Shown here: in pieces, positions 51,858 to 63,188 of the stretch
How positions within the stretch are numbered: the stretch's first letter is position 1
Layout of the letters: each line of letters begins with the position of its first letter
NCBI RefSeq assembly: GCF_023065955.2
Contig: NW_026622808.1
Location: 31,880,475 to 31,944,474, forward strand
Source of the DNA: Ursus arctos
Lineage: Eukaryota; Chordata; Mammalia; Carnivora; Ursidae
Length of the DNA stretch: 64,000 bases
Direction: 5' to 3'
Translations under genes and position numbers: made by a program
Notes under the pieces: generated by a model
Database searches by the model: none
What the model was told of the DNA's origin: nothing
Seen by the model: only the letters and a program-made list of their open reading frames with translations

Positions 51858-52888
51858 TAAAAACTTTAACACAAAGATTTAAAAATCCTAAATATGACTC
51901 CCTTCAAATATAGGAATGAAAAAAAACAAAACAAACAAACAAAACAGGAGAAATGGACGCAACCACTGGAGGCAAGAAGCAGGGGAGCAGATGGGAAACC
52001 AAGACTGAATGATGTCCAAGAAACAGAGAACACGGGCCTGGCAGGTGCCCCGAGAGACCCAAGGACCTGGTCCAATAACAGAGCTGGGGACACGGGGGTG
52101 CAGGAGGCGGCACAGGGAACCTGAGCACTGCTCCCCCACGGGCCAGGGCAGGGTAGGAAGTTGAACCCGGGCAGCACGGAGCAGCAGGAGTCCAAGGTTC
52201 CCATCTGGGAGTCCGGAGAAGCTGGTTCTAGTCCTCCTCACTGGGTGATCTTGAGCAAGTCACTCCCTCCGGATGGATTCAACCTCCCCCTGCCCAGGAA
52301 AAGACACCCTCTATGCCTCCCCCAGCCTAGCCCCCAATCAGTGGACAGTGCCACAGCAGCACTTCTCACTTGCGAGGGTACAGGTGGGGGTGCTGGCAAG
52401 ACAGAGGGCAAAGGCAGGGCCTTCCTGCATCGCCTGGAGCCTGAATCCAGGGAGACCCCAGGCAGGAACCTGGGCATGAGAAGTCGAGAAACCTCTTTTA
52501 GGCTGGGCTGCCCGGGGGGCAGAGCGAGGAGGCCAGGGTGAGGGGTGGTACACCTTCCCCTTCCCGTCCTCCTCCAACAAGGCATCGGGCGGACTCCGGC
52601 TCACCCTCCACCAAGTCAGGCCTGGCTCTCTGGGCCACGGAGGGCTGACTTGTGTCCTGCAGGCTCTCCTAGCCCTCAGGGTCTCCAGGGCCCTACCTCC
52701 TCCAGTGATACTGCTCACAAGACGTCCCTCTGGAAAGGTGCTTAGGGACCCACATCTTACAGAACCTGGGGCGACCGTCCCAAGGTGGTCCCCAGGGCCA
52801 GGCCCTAACCCAGTCCTAGAGCTCCAAGTCCATGGGGCTTTCCACCAGGCATCTTTCTTGGGGCCAGAGCTTCTGCCTGCCCCCAATG

Positions 52889-52933
<45 letters not shown>
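52889..52933 (+). repeat. (CA)n microsatellite
   Basis: About 22 CA units. Confidence 0.97.
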
Positions 52934-52937
<4 letters not shown>

Positions 52938-55900
52938 TAATGATGAGCACTGCTGCCTTGACTCCAGGTCAGCAAGTGGGGCTGGGAGCAGGGAGGAGGG
53001 TGAGTGTAAGGAACACAGGTGGCCTCCTGCATCTCTGCACCGGGTCTATGCCCTGCCCGCGCTGGATTCTTCTGCCCTGGGACGAACACGTCTTACACAG
53101 CGTGCAGCTCGAGTCTCCCTTGGGTCCCTATTTGCACACCCAGCAACCCCCCCAGCCTGCAGGGGCGAGGAGGCCGATCAGCTCCAAGGAGCTGCGGTTT
53201 CTGAGGCCCTTCAGGTGGACTGTGCAGCACTTCCCAAGGAGCAGCAGGTCATGGAGTGTGGGGGGAGGGATCCCCGGAAGCTGGAAACCAAGTCCCACTA
53301 TGGCCTTAACCCTGTGGCCCTGAACAACAAAACACCTGCTATATGCCTCCCAGGGCAAAGGGGTGCTCGTGCTGGATGCACCGTTTGCCCACCAGGCCCG
53401 TCCTACCCGATTTTCCGCCCCGCTCTGCACCTGCCCAGCTCCCCCACCCTCTGGCTCTCAGGTGGCTTGGCAGGAGCCTGGGAAGTAGAGCAGGAGGCCA
53501 GGGTAATAATCCCACAGTGTCCTTCCTGCCAGGGGACAGGCTGGCAGGTGCCACCTTCCTCCTCGGAAGGCCTCCATTCACGTGGGGCGGCCCCTCCTCC
53601 AGCTTCAGCTCCCTCCGGTGCTGGTACCAGCTCCGTCCCCACCTCTCACGACAGGGCCAGGTTCAGCCTCACCACCCTGGAAAGCTTCCCCAAGGCCCGC
53701 AGCTCTGGAAGTAGTTCTCTCGCTAAGGCCACTTCCATGACCCCTTCTCCGGTTTATGATATCAGTTTCCCACCAGGAGCTGGACGGATCCAGCCCTTGA
53801 CATTTCCTCATTAAATCCTACCAGCTGCCAACTCAAGGTCCCATCCTGCGACACAGGGTGGCTCTTGCCACGTACCAGAACGTTTCTGCCCTTCTCTCCA
53901 GAGGCCCAGCAAGTCAGGGGAGGCAAACAAACTAGAATCCAGGTCTCTGGCTTTCCTGGCCTGAGATCTTGGGGAAGAGATGAATTTGGGAATGGTGACA
54001 TTTTCATAGTAGGTGCCTGGCGGGGAAATCAGGTCCCCAGGGTCCTACAGCATTAGTGAGCACCCAGCCCTGGCTGTGCCCCTGCCAGTTTAGGGGTGAA
54101 AAGTCTTCGCTGGTCACCTCTGCTTTGCCCTCCCAACACTTTAGTGATCGATATTCCGTTTGAAACACTCAGGTTTGTTTTCTGCACTAGTCCACTCACT
54201 GTTACAGGACTCAACTACTTCCCAAAACATATCTCACATCTAAACCAGAGGTCAGGGTAGAGACAAGACAAGGTCATGCCCTGAGCCCCAGCGCTACTGA
54301 ACTTTCATTGTTGTGATTTTCTAAAGAGCTCTGGACACAGAAATATCCATAGCAGCCTCCGATAAAATTCCACATCGTGACCAGAAGGTGGCAGTATGCC
54401 ACCACCCCGAGTCCCCAGTTCCCCAGGGGTCCAGCCCCCGCCCCCAGCATCCCCCCCCCCCACCTTCCTTGACCTGTGGCCTCTGGGACAGCCCGAAGAT
54501 CATTCTGCTTCAAGTGCACGTATCAGCCAGGTAATCCAAACACTTAAAAACAAAACCCCCGAACTGCAATCATGGAACAAATTCTTTTCAAATACCAAGA
54601 TGTTATCTTTGCCTTAGATTTCTGGTAAATATTTGCAATGGGATAAGCCATCATCCTTAATTAGAACAGGACACTTCTAAAGGGAGATTCTTGGAGCATC
54701 ACCAGATGGTCTGGGTCTGAATCTGGTCTGCAATGTGTTAGCCTAAGGAAGAGCTGGGGGGTGAAAGGGCACCGGATACATGAGTGTCAGTGCCCACCCG
54801 AGAAGCCTGGGGCAGCCAGGCCCACCCTGCGGCCCCCAGCACAGCCGACAGCATCTGTCAGCGCTGGCCAGGAGGATCTGGAGTACTTCCGCCCACTCCC
54901 AAGGTTTCAAGGGCCTTCCAAGAAGATACCACCATTTGTCAGCACAAGGTCAGCTGTTACACCAATTAGCACAGTTCTTTAAATACCAAAAAAGTTAACA
55001 AAAACACACAACTCCCGGATCTTGTCTGGACAATTATTCCAATATTTAAATTGGAGAAAATTCAATTACTAAGGCAAGTCACTCCCTAAACCCCTGGAGG
55101 CACCCCCAGCGAGAAACAAGGTCCTTTGCACACTAACACGACTGTGGGAAACACAGCCACGAGAGCCCACTTTTGCCACCCTGATCGGAACAATTACGAA
55201 GACACTGGTCAGTCTGGACGAGTGTCTGACACTGAAACTGTGGCCCAGGCCCAAGCGTGCACTCGCAAAGAGCTGTTGGCGTTGGAATCTCCGTTCTCGT
55301 GAGCACTTAGACATTGCTACGTCATCACGGTAGATTTTCCTCCTCCACCTCTACCTAGAACAATGTTCTGAGCTTGTTCAACACTCGACCCTCCCGGGCA
55401 CACAGGAACCTGGTTTCCTCCCCTCACCTACCCGTCTCCTGGAACCGCTACTGGCCTGAGCCTGGAACAGAGGTGGGCGCCTGTCCTGACCAAGTCCGCC
55501 CCAGACTGAACTCCCCTTCGGGCCTGCTCCCTGAGATCCCATCGTTTGGCCCCACAGCCTGTGAGGGAGTCCGAGCCATTCTGAGCCACTACAAAAACCT
55601 GGCTAGGGCGCCATCTGAAGCCCTACAGCTCCCACGCTCCAGCAATGGTGCCTGACTGCTGACCTCTCCGCCTGCGGTCCCGACATGGGGCAGAGGTGAG
55701 GAGGGCGGGCCTTCGGGGCAGAGAAAAGCAGCTGGGACCAGTGGGCACAGACAGACCAGTGTGGCTCCTGCTGTCTTAGGGACAAGGACTCTGAGACGAC
55801 TTTATTTCGGGCCACTGAGAGGGAAGGAAGGGACTCCTCTTGGAATCCTATCAGCCCCGGGTCTCTTCAAACTCCGTGAAGACCTGAGTGGGGGGTGGGG

Positions 55901-56539
55901 CCTCTGGTCAGAAGGGAAAGGAGGCTGGGGTCTCTGGGCTTAGGCAGTAAGCAGACAGCCAAGGAGGAGAGCCTCGTCAAGATTTGAGGGCATTTCTATT
56001 TGGCAGGCTGGCCTCCTGCTGAGGCCAAGGGTGGTCTCAGTCAAAGGGGCATCGACCCCCAGCCCTACAGGCCCAGCCAGCAACACAAGACCCAACAGGG
56101 ACAGTCTCGACGCTCACCTCCAGCTACGAATGAGGAAACACCACCCTAGGCGGCCTTCACACAAGGCACACAGCTGGGTCGGGGTCCCTGCCCCGGACGC
56201 CTGGAGTATCCAGGAGCCCCTTCGAATGTCCCAAGCAAGAGGGGTGTGGGGAGCCCAGAAAAGGGCCCCAAGACCCACTCTGCCTGGAGTCGCCTGTTCT
56301 AGAGTCCTCCTCTCCCAGTTCCTCTCCAGACGACAGGACACGGATGGTGGCCTGAGAACACTTGCGCTGCAGACAGAGCAGGGCCCCTGAAGGGACTCCG
56401 ACCCCTCCGCCTCGGGTTGCAGGCTCCCTAGCCCATCCTGAATGGGGTTCTCACCGCAGCCTCACGTGAGGGTCATGAGAAATCCCCCCACGCACACACC
56501 CATGACCCAGGGTACAGATCCCACGTCCCCACCGCGCGC

Positions 56540-56575
56540 CCCCCCCCCCCCGTGCCTGCCAGGCACGGCTGCCAC
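56540..56575. repeat. Poly-C run and adjoining hairpin
   Basis: A run of 13 or so C, then CGTGCCTGCCAGGCACG, which can fold on itself. Confidence 0.7.
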
Positions 56576-56619
56576 CCTCCTACCAAGGGAGGGGCTAGGC
56601 CGAGCCCACACATGAGGCG

Positions 56620-57264
56620 CCATGCAGTGTGTTATCTTTTAATGAAGAGCTGGGTCAGTGGGGCCACCGCTCTCCCCCAGGCGCCTGCGGCAGGGGCCCC
56701 TCACCATGGGCGGCCTCTGAGGCAGGGTGGCCCGGAGGCAGGCAGCCCCGCTGGGGGGTCAGTTTGCGGCGGCCTGGCAAAGGCATTCCTCTCTCAGACC
56801 TAGGAACGTGGCAGCAGCAACAAGGCCAGAGGCAGCTCAACTGAGGTCAGGGATGATGGAGGACGGGCCAGGAAGCGGGACTCTCCCCCCCGCCGAATCC
56901 CAGCAGGATGAAGGCCAGTGTTCAGGAACAGTACGGTCTCTCCAGGGGCTGGCGGCCCTTCCAGCCACTCTCTGGAAGCCCTTAGTCCCTGACTCCCCAC
57001 AGGCTGACGTCACACACACAAAATAGCCCACGGGGTCACTGGGCTCAGGAAGCAGGCTGGGTACCACCCGTCCGCCTCAAGGCCCCAGGCCTGCGAGGTA
57101 GGTCCAGCAGGGCCCAGGCCAGAGGCCCCCGGGGACCGGGAGCCACCTTGCACTAACTCAGCTTGTCAGGCACTACAGGCATCTAAGAAGGGAGCTTCTC
57201 CCTCAGGGCTCCAGGGCCGCCCGGGCGGGGCAGCAGCAGCGGCAGGCCAGGGCTGGTCAGGTCC
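56620..57264 (-). other. PLXNB1: PLXNB1 3' untranslated region (inferred)
   Basis: From the stop codon down to the first plausible poly(A) signal on the minus strand. About 640 bases, similar to the human 3' UTR length as I remember it. GC-rich, no repeat recognised. Confidence 0.55.
56638..56643 (-). terminator. Candidate PLXNB1 polyadenylation signal ATTAAA
   Basis: ATTAAA on the minus strand inside TTCATTAAAAG, about 620 bases after the stop. A second candidate, AATAAA, lies near 55800 and would give a longer 3' UTR. Confidence 0.5.
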
Positions 57265-57369
57265 CTACAGGTCCGTGACCTTGTTCTCCACCGCGGCTGC
57301 GATCTGCTGCAGCCGGTAGCCCAGCTGCATCTTCTGCGCCGTGCCGTCCTCCTCCAGGGCAGTGATGAT
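57265..57369 (-). CDS. PLXNB1: PLXNB1 last coding exon (PDZ-binding C-terminus)
   Basis: Encodes [19 protein letters not shown] then [15 protein letters not shown] and TAG at 57265-57267. VTDL is the class I PDZ ligand used by PDZ-RhoGEF and LARG. Acceptor TTGCAG. Confidence 0.96.
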
Positions 57370-60300
57370 CTGCAACAGAGGCCGGCCGGTCAGGGCCGCC
57401 ACCGCCCCACCCGCAGGCGCGACCGGCCCCCCAGAGGCTGCGGCAAGCCCCGACACCCGGCAAGCCCCCTCCCTTCCTCAGGGCCTGGCTGGTGACGTCA
57501 GCATAGGGTCTTCCAGATGCGAGAGGTGAGAATGGGGTACTCTACTCAGTACTTAGCACTCACGGTAACAAGCATCCATCTCCACCGGGAAGGTTCTAGT
57601 GGAGGCCACCTGCACGCACCATGCTGGCCTTTTCGCCACAAACCCCCAGGAGCCCTGTTCCAGCCATCGTGGCCCCCCTTGCCCACCAGGCAAGAAGCGT
57701 TTCCTAATTTCCTATCGTCAGGTGCTGGGCAAGGAGCAGGGACCCCGCAGCGAGGGGGCCCATGCGATCCCACCCTCATGGACTCCCCGCTGGGAGGACA
57801 GACACAGACCCAACACCACAGCTACAGAAGCAGAAGTGGGGGCTGCCACGGGGGGCACGGCGGGGCCCGGGAGGGTTCTCCACCCCGTCTGCACGAGGGC
57901 CTGTGACGCATCACACACCCCCGCCTCCCCCACGCGGGGGCTCGCACTGCTGGGGCAAGGCCACCGTGCCCGGGATTCACACGCGTGCGTCCCTCCTTTG
58001 TGAAATGACTGTCCTCACCCCGGGCCTGGGCCACGAGGCAGGCTCGTCCTCTCTGACCAGCAACAGCCCCATCGCTGGCCACACAAACACGTGGGTGGGC
58101 GATTCTGGCAGGCACTTAGCACGCTGACTTGGAAGTGCTCTGATCTCGAGGCCCAGTCCTGGAATCCCCCCGACAGCCCCCTTGCTGGCTCTGTTGTGCC
58201 CACCCCCGGCAGGACCCTCCTCTCTGACAGCACAGGCTGGCCGTGCACAGCACACAGCCACTGTGGACTCAGGTAGGGATGCGGGTCAGGGCAGGAACAG
58301 GTGGCGGCTGTGTGTCCCTCCCCCATGCCACCTCCAAGCCCTGGCAGATCCCCCGGCAGCCCTGCCCCAATGCCTAGGATCCCTGCTGCTGCCAAGGAGC
58401 CCAGATGGAGAAGACAAGGCCGGGTTAGAGCACAGCCAATACCAGGGCACACCCTGCGCCGTGCCCGGGTATGGGGGGGACCACAAGTCATGGCCCCTCT
58501 CGCCATTAGGGCTTGGGGCTCTGAGCGGTTCTGCCCACCTGGTCGTAGTACTTGTTGATGTACTTGTAGAGTTCGTGCAGGGCCACTCGTGCCCCGAGGT
58601 CTCCAGAGTAGTTCTAGGGAGGAGACAAGAGATGAGAGATGAGGGGTATCACCAGCCACAGGACCCCTGGGAAACGGAGGAGGAGGTGGCAGAAGGGACA
58701 GGCCCTGAAGCGGGAAGCCCCATCGACACACCAGGGCTCCCGGTCTACAGCGTGAACAGGGCCCTGCCTCTCTCCCGTCGAGGCACAAGCCAGGAGCCCG
58801 GGGTCCCAGATGGTGGCAGGGCCCCGCAGGACAGGTGCTGTTTACACGCTGTCTGCTCTGACGTCAGTCTGCTCTGATCTCCCTCACGTCTCCCCTGAGG
58901 TCACACCAGACCTCTAGGGGCCGTCTGGGAGTCTGCCCCTCCTCATCAGGACCACGGGGCTGAGATCACCTGACCCGTGGCGCTCCTACGGGGGTCAGGC
59001 GAGTGGACACAGTGCCCCCACCCAGCAACACCCCAAATGGCCGCGGCTGTCGTTACTGGGTGTGGCTGTGGTCCGTATCATTGTTTCCAAAACACTGCTT
59101 GTAAGCTCCCTGAGTTTACATCTGGGGGCTGTTTTAGGAGTAGGTGGGGGCACATCTACACCCCTGAGGGAAGCAGAGGGGTACGGAGACAAGGACAGGC
59201 CAACCTGGACAGTCCGGGACGGATCCCAGCCACCCCACTGCCTCGGACGCATCGACCCCAGACCCCAGACGGGCTGCAGGCACCCAAGTACCTGGCTGAG
59301 TGAGGTTAGGAGGCCGCTGCCCGGACAAGCCCCTGCTGCTCTGTAGTGAGATGCTGGGAGCCCTGGTCTTTTCTAGTGGCCATTTGGAACATTCTGCATT
59401 TATGATGATGGTATGTGTCCTGCCCCAACCAGCTCACAAGATTGCTGAGGTCCCCAGGGCTTCCTTGCAAAAGAGCAGGACCCTCATGGCAGGAGACCTG
59501 TGCCCAACCCAAGAAGCAGAGGGAGGGCCATACCCGAGACAGCTCGGCCAGGATGGAGTTCATCTCTTGATCGCTGGCAGGGACGGTCTGCCTGATGTCT
59601 GCGTAGTACCTGTCAGAGACCGTGCATACGGCAACTGCCGGGTAAACGAGCCTCACCCCAGCAGGGCCCACCCCTGGGCTGCAGCCATAAACATCCAACC
59701 ATCTGTCCACCCATCCTCCCTCCAGACTCATCGCCTCACCCTCATACCTTTCCACCATCCGTTTGTAACGGGGAATATCTCGAGCATATAAAAGTTTGTT
59801 GATGGGGGAGTCCTGGGCACCAGCAGGAAAGAAAGAGGAGAGGCCCCTTGGGGTAACCAACTGTCCCGATTTTCCCAGCACCGTTTCAGTTTTAAATATT
59901 CCAAGAAACTCTCAGTCCCAGGCAACCAGGATGGTTGGTCCCCCTGGCCCATTTCCTTCTGCAAGGACGTCTTCCGCCCCTCCCCTCCACCAATGTCCGG
60001 CCTCTGCTTCTGTCACCTCGAGCTTCTCCCCGAATTATTCCCAGGTCACTTCTCAGCTCCATCTGCCTCCACCTGCATCCAGCAGGGAGACGGCGTGCAG
60101 GGCGGGAGGGCGCGGCGCCGTGTGGGGCCCTAATGCTGCTTCTCCACGTGCTGGTCGCTCCCCGCGTCAGCATTTTAAAAACCAGGAAACTGACCCAGGA
60201 ATTGAGTACCTTGCCCCACACCACCTCAGTGGCCGAGCTGGCACCTGAAGCAGGTCTCTCAGGTCAGAACCCACAATCTTACACACCCAGACACCTCCTC

Positions 60301-63188
60301 CACCACCGAAGTGGGTTCCGATCCCAGTTCTGCCCCCCGGCCGTGGGCTCTGGGCAGCACGCTTCCGTTCTCGGCACCCACCGCCTCGGCCTACAGCTGC
60401 TGGGAGGGGGAGGCCAGAAGGCGCCACCCTGTGTGGGCAGCAAGGCCTTCCCGGGCCTGAGTCAGCACGCGTGCCTTCTCACCAGCTCTCTGTGGGGGGC
60501 CCCTGGCATTCCTGGTTGGACTACTCCTGAGCTGCCCAGCAAGCAGCCGCACTTTTGCTGGGAAGGGGACGCAGTGTGAAGGTTGGGCAAAAACCCAGCC
60601 ACCGCTCAGCATCCACCCACCGGGGCCCCTGGGGCCAGGAGGGGCCTTGGGGTTTCTCAGTTCACTGTAGACAGAGTGACGGGAACACACAGAACAAAAA
60701 TGGGCCCCGAAAGACAGCGCTGCACAGAACTAACATTCTGTTTCTCCACCGGGGTCTAGACATAGGCCTCTCAAGAGGTAACAGGCTCCCTTCGCGGGCC
60801 TGGCGAGCCACCGGCCCTGCCGGCTGGGTGGCTGAGCAGTTGCGACAGTGACCCCTTATCTGTCATGGGACTCTCCTGGCTCTTACTCCTGTGACAACAC
60901 CCCAGCACTGCCCCGTGCTACCAGACAGCCCTGGCCCCTCCCGTCTGCTTCTCGGCTCTCCTCACCAGCCCCTCGCTCACGCCTGGCACTCACTGCCCTG
61001 GTGTCTCCTGTCTACACTGCCATGGCAGGCAGACCCCCCCTCCACCCCTGTGGAGGGGGCGATGAGAAAGACGCAGGGGTCGTCTCTGATCCCTGGGCCT
61101 CTGGCTTGGAGAGGTGAGCCCGGACTTGGAGGAGGTGAGCCTGAGGTGATGGGGCGGGGGGCACCAGGTGGTTTCCAGGTGAACAGGTGGCTTCGACAGT
61201 CACAGAACAGCCCCAGGCTGCCTGGTGGATTTGGTTCCTGAGGGGTCATCTCCGAAGACGGGGGCACTGTCGCTCCCGGGGACCACGTCCGGCCGGGGGC
61301 TGGAGTCACAGGCCTCCCCTAGCCCTCGTCCTGGACCTTCTCGGCCAAGCCCGGAATCTGCGCGCACACTGCACGGCCCACCCCTGTCCCCCACTCGCCC
61401 CGCCCCCCATGCTCCCCTCTGTGCCCACCTCCCCCTCCCCACTCACCCGGCCCAGCTTGTGGTCGGCCAGGGTGCAGGCATCCATGAAAGTCTGCGCAAT
61501 GACCAGGAGCACCGCGTCCATGTTATCAGACGTCTGCACGTCGAACACAAACTGCGGGTTTTTTATTATGTTGATCCAGAACCTCAGGGGCAGGCTGTGG
61601 GCGGGGCGGGCGCGGCCGTTGAGCGTGCTGGGCAGGCAGGAGACCCCGCGCACGCTCCGCCCAACGGGCCCCGGCCCCACCCCCACCTGTTGGTCTTCCA
61701 GATGTGCACGGTGTCCTGGTCGGAGATGCCGTGCTGCTGGGCCTGCTCATCCAGCAGGTCGAAGAAGTACTTGACGGCAAGCGGCACGGGGCGGCTGGTG
61801 CTGAGAATCACCTGGAACAGGTCGTCCACGAACTTCTGCAGGGTGCCCTGTGGGAGGCGGGAAGCACCGGAGCAGGTACAGTCAGCAAGTGGACCTCAGC
61901 CCCCGCCCGGCCTCGGATGCCTCGTGGCACTATGGCCCTGCGAGCCCCACCCCACCCCGAATCCTGTAAGTGGTGGTCCTCGCCCACGGCCCAGACCGAC
62001 CGCCTGCCCGCCCTGGACCCTAGCCTCCAGCCCACGCTTCCCGCCCCACCTTCATGGACAGCAGGCGAGTCAGGTAGATCTCAGGGATGGCCTTGGCTCG
62101 CTCGCGCTCCCCGCCCCGAAGGCTGCCCCTCCGGGGCCTGGGAGGCTCCGGCTCCTCACTTGGCTTCACCAGGTGCCAGGGCCGGATGCCCCCCTCGTCC
62201 ACATCCTCCAGCATTGGGGTCCCTGTGCCAAGATGCCGCGGCTCGTCACCCCTCATCAGGTACTACCTTCCCTGGGCCCCCAGGGTCCTGCCAACTTCCA
62301 GGAGTGGAGGCACGGGTTGAGGGCTTCTCTAGGTGGAAGGGAAGCAGACACCAGCCCACCCTAAGGTGCAGAGGACTTTGCCCATTCCTGGGCACTGGGC
62401 AAAGCGAGGGCAGAGGACAGTGACTGGGTGGGGACTGGAGGGCAGGAGGGAGTACTCACGCTCTCCAGGGACATAATCCTGGTTTTCCCGGAGAACATGC
62501 TTGGTGAGGCAGGGGACCAGGGCCACAGTTGCTCCGTCTGGGACCTGCTGATCACAGCTGGTGACCCCTCCACCAGCCCCACCCCACCGTACCCCTCTTC
62601 CCGCTCGTACCCCTCCCACCTTGTAATGCTGCAGGGTGTTCAGACGTCTCCACAGACCCTGGACCTCAGAAGTCACATCCTCGTCAGAAAGAATGAGATG
62701 CCCAGCCACCCCAGATCGCCACTCTGCAAGAGCAAGGTGGGACTTAGTTCCGGCTCCCGGGACACCCTTCCTGCAGGTAGAGCCTACCTCCTCCTCCACC
62801 GGGACACGGGCCTCACCATCAGGGGGCAGCGTCACCCAACCTCTGCAGAGACTAGGCTGGGGACCCCTCACCAGGAGAGGGGCTGTGTAGAGGGATTCCA
62901 CAACCCACCACTACCCCATGCCCACTGAGCAGTATGCTGCCCCTGCAGGGCTGGGCCAGGGCCAGCCCAGCCTTCACTCTGGCTCAGGCCCCCAAGCTAC
63001 CCTTCCCCTCCACCCTCACCAACATCCAGGGTGCGGGGGTCTGGCCGCTGGGCGAGAGGTACTCCTTTATAAAGCTGGTCCAACATCTTCTCTTTGGCCT
63101 GGGAGATGGTGTCACAGTCCAGGACCTTGACAGGCACACCCTGGGCCTCTCCCGCGCCAGGCCCCACAGCCAGCAGTGCGTTCAGGGT
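57265..63188 (-). CDS. PLXNB1: PLXNB1, plexin-B1, C-terminal 386 residues (last 10 exons)
   Basis: Cytoplasmic end of the semaphorin-4D receptor, a single-pass membrane protein whose intracellular GAP acts on small Ras-family GTPases and which signals to RhoA through PDZ-domain RhoGEFs. Ten exons join in frame: 63020-63188, 62620-62723, 62460-62544, 62050-62222, 61687-61847, 61447-61594, 59748-59812, 59534-59609, 58539-58613, 57265-57369. The first pieces carry the Rho-GTPase-binding domain ([27 protein letters not shown]). From about fragment residue 140 on comes the second half of the split GAP domain ([34 protein letters not shown] with the conserved Arg, [16 protein letters not shown]). 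The protein ends ENKVTDL, the PDZ-binding tail that separates B-type plexins. Near-identity to the human sequence as I remember it, no stops, all GT-AG. Earlier exons lie beyond 64000. Confidence 0.97.
58539..58613 (-). CDS. PLXNB1: PLXNB1 exon, second from last
   Basis: Exactly 25 codons: [17 protein letters not shown] and YINKYYDQ; acceptor CCTAG, donor GTGGGC. Confidence 0.95.
59534..59609 (-). CDS. PLXNB1: PLXNB1 exon, third from last
   Basis: Encodes [17 protein letters not shown] then SILAELSR; acceptor TGACAG, donor GTATGG. Human has Trp where Arg is predicted at the 3' border, as I remember it. Confidence 0.94.
59748..59812 (-). CDS. PLXNB1: PLXNB1 exon, fourth from last
   Basis: Encodes [18 protein letters not shown] then MVE and AG of a split Arg codon; acceptor CCCAG, donor GTATGA. 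Confidence 0.94.
60165..60300 (-). repeat. MIR element in PLXNB1 intron
   Basis: AACCAGGAAACTGACCCAGG, GTACCTTGCCCCACACCACC and AGTGGCCGAGCTGGCACC follow the reversed MIR. Confidence 0.7.
61036..61059. repeat. Perfect inverted repeat in PLXNB1 intron
   Basis: CCCCCTCCAC and GTGGAGGGGG separated by four bases. Confidence 0.85.
61447..61594 (-). CDS. PLXNB1: PLXNB1 exon, fifth from last (GAP domain)
   Basis: Encodes (S)[35 protein letters not shown] and LADHKLGR. The Arg in LRFWI matches the second catalytic arginine segment of plexin GAP domains. Acceptor CCACAG, donor GTGAGT. Confidence 0.95.
61687..61847 (-). CDS. PLXNB1: PLXNB1 exon, sixth from last (GAP domain)
   Basis: Encodes [33 protein letters not shown] and DTVHIWKTN; ends AG of a Ser codon completed by the next exon. 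Donor GTGGGG. Confidence 0.95.
62050..62222 (-). CDS. PLXNB1: PLXNB1 exon, seventh from last
   Basis: Encodes (R)[17 protein letters not shown], a basic proline-rich linker ([17 protein letters not shown]), then [13 protein letters not shown]; acceptor GCACAG, donor GTGGGG. Confidence 0.95.
62460..62544 (-). CDS. PLXNB1: PLXNB1 exon, eighth from last
   Basis: Encodes [19 protein letters not shown] and ENQDYVPGE plus one base of an Arg codon; acceptor CAGCAG, donor GTGAGT. Confidence 0.95.
62620..62723 (-). CDS. PLXNB1: PLXNB1 exon, ninth from last (GTPase-binding domain)
   Basis: Encodes (E)[16 protein letters not shown] and [12 protein letters not shown]; acceptor TTGCAG, donor GTGGGA. Confidence 0.95.
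63020..63188 (-). CDS. PLXNB1: PLXNB1 exon, tenth from last (GTPase-binding domain)
   Basis: Encodes [34 protein letters not shown] and [17 protein letters not shown]; acceptor GGTAG, donor GTGAGG. 56 codons plus one base. Confidence 0.95.

Larger units (their letters stand above)
51858..56619. other. Intergenic between FBXW12 and PLXNB1, no gene supported
   Basis: GC-rich. Contains a MIR-like piece near 52200-52265, the (CA)n array, an AT-richer pocket at about 54890-55050, and many long overlapping frames on both strands that I regard as chance. Confidence 0.45.

Noticed and set aside
52338..52934. 198-codon open frame on the minus strand starting in a GT array
   Set aside because: Begins with a repeated Val-Cys from the microsatellite and has no recognisable domain.
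52705..53814. 369-codon open frame on the plus strand
   Set aside because: It runs through a (CA)n array translated as repeated Thr-His, has no known domain, overlaps other long frames on both strands and lies in GC-rich DNA where stops are rare.
58015..58788. 257-codon open frame on the minus strand
   Set aside because: It crosses a genuine PLXNB1 exon in a different frame and continues through intron sequence.
59306..59881. 191-codon open frame on the minus strand containing plexin sequence
   Set aside because: It reads through parts of two PLXNB1 exons only by retaining the intron between them; the exon models explain it.
61225..62364. 379-codon open frame on the plus strand
   Set aside because: It is antisense to three PLXNB1 exons and their introns; GC-rich coding sequence on the other strand explains the lack of stops.
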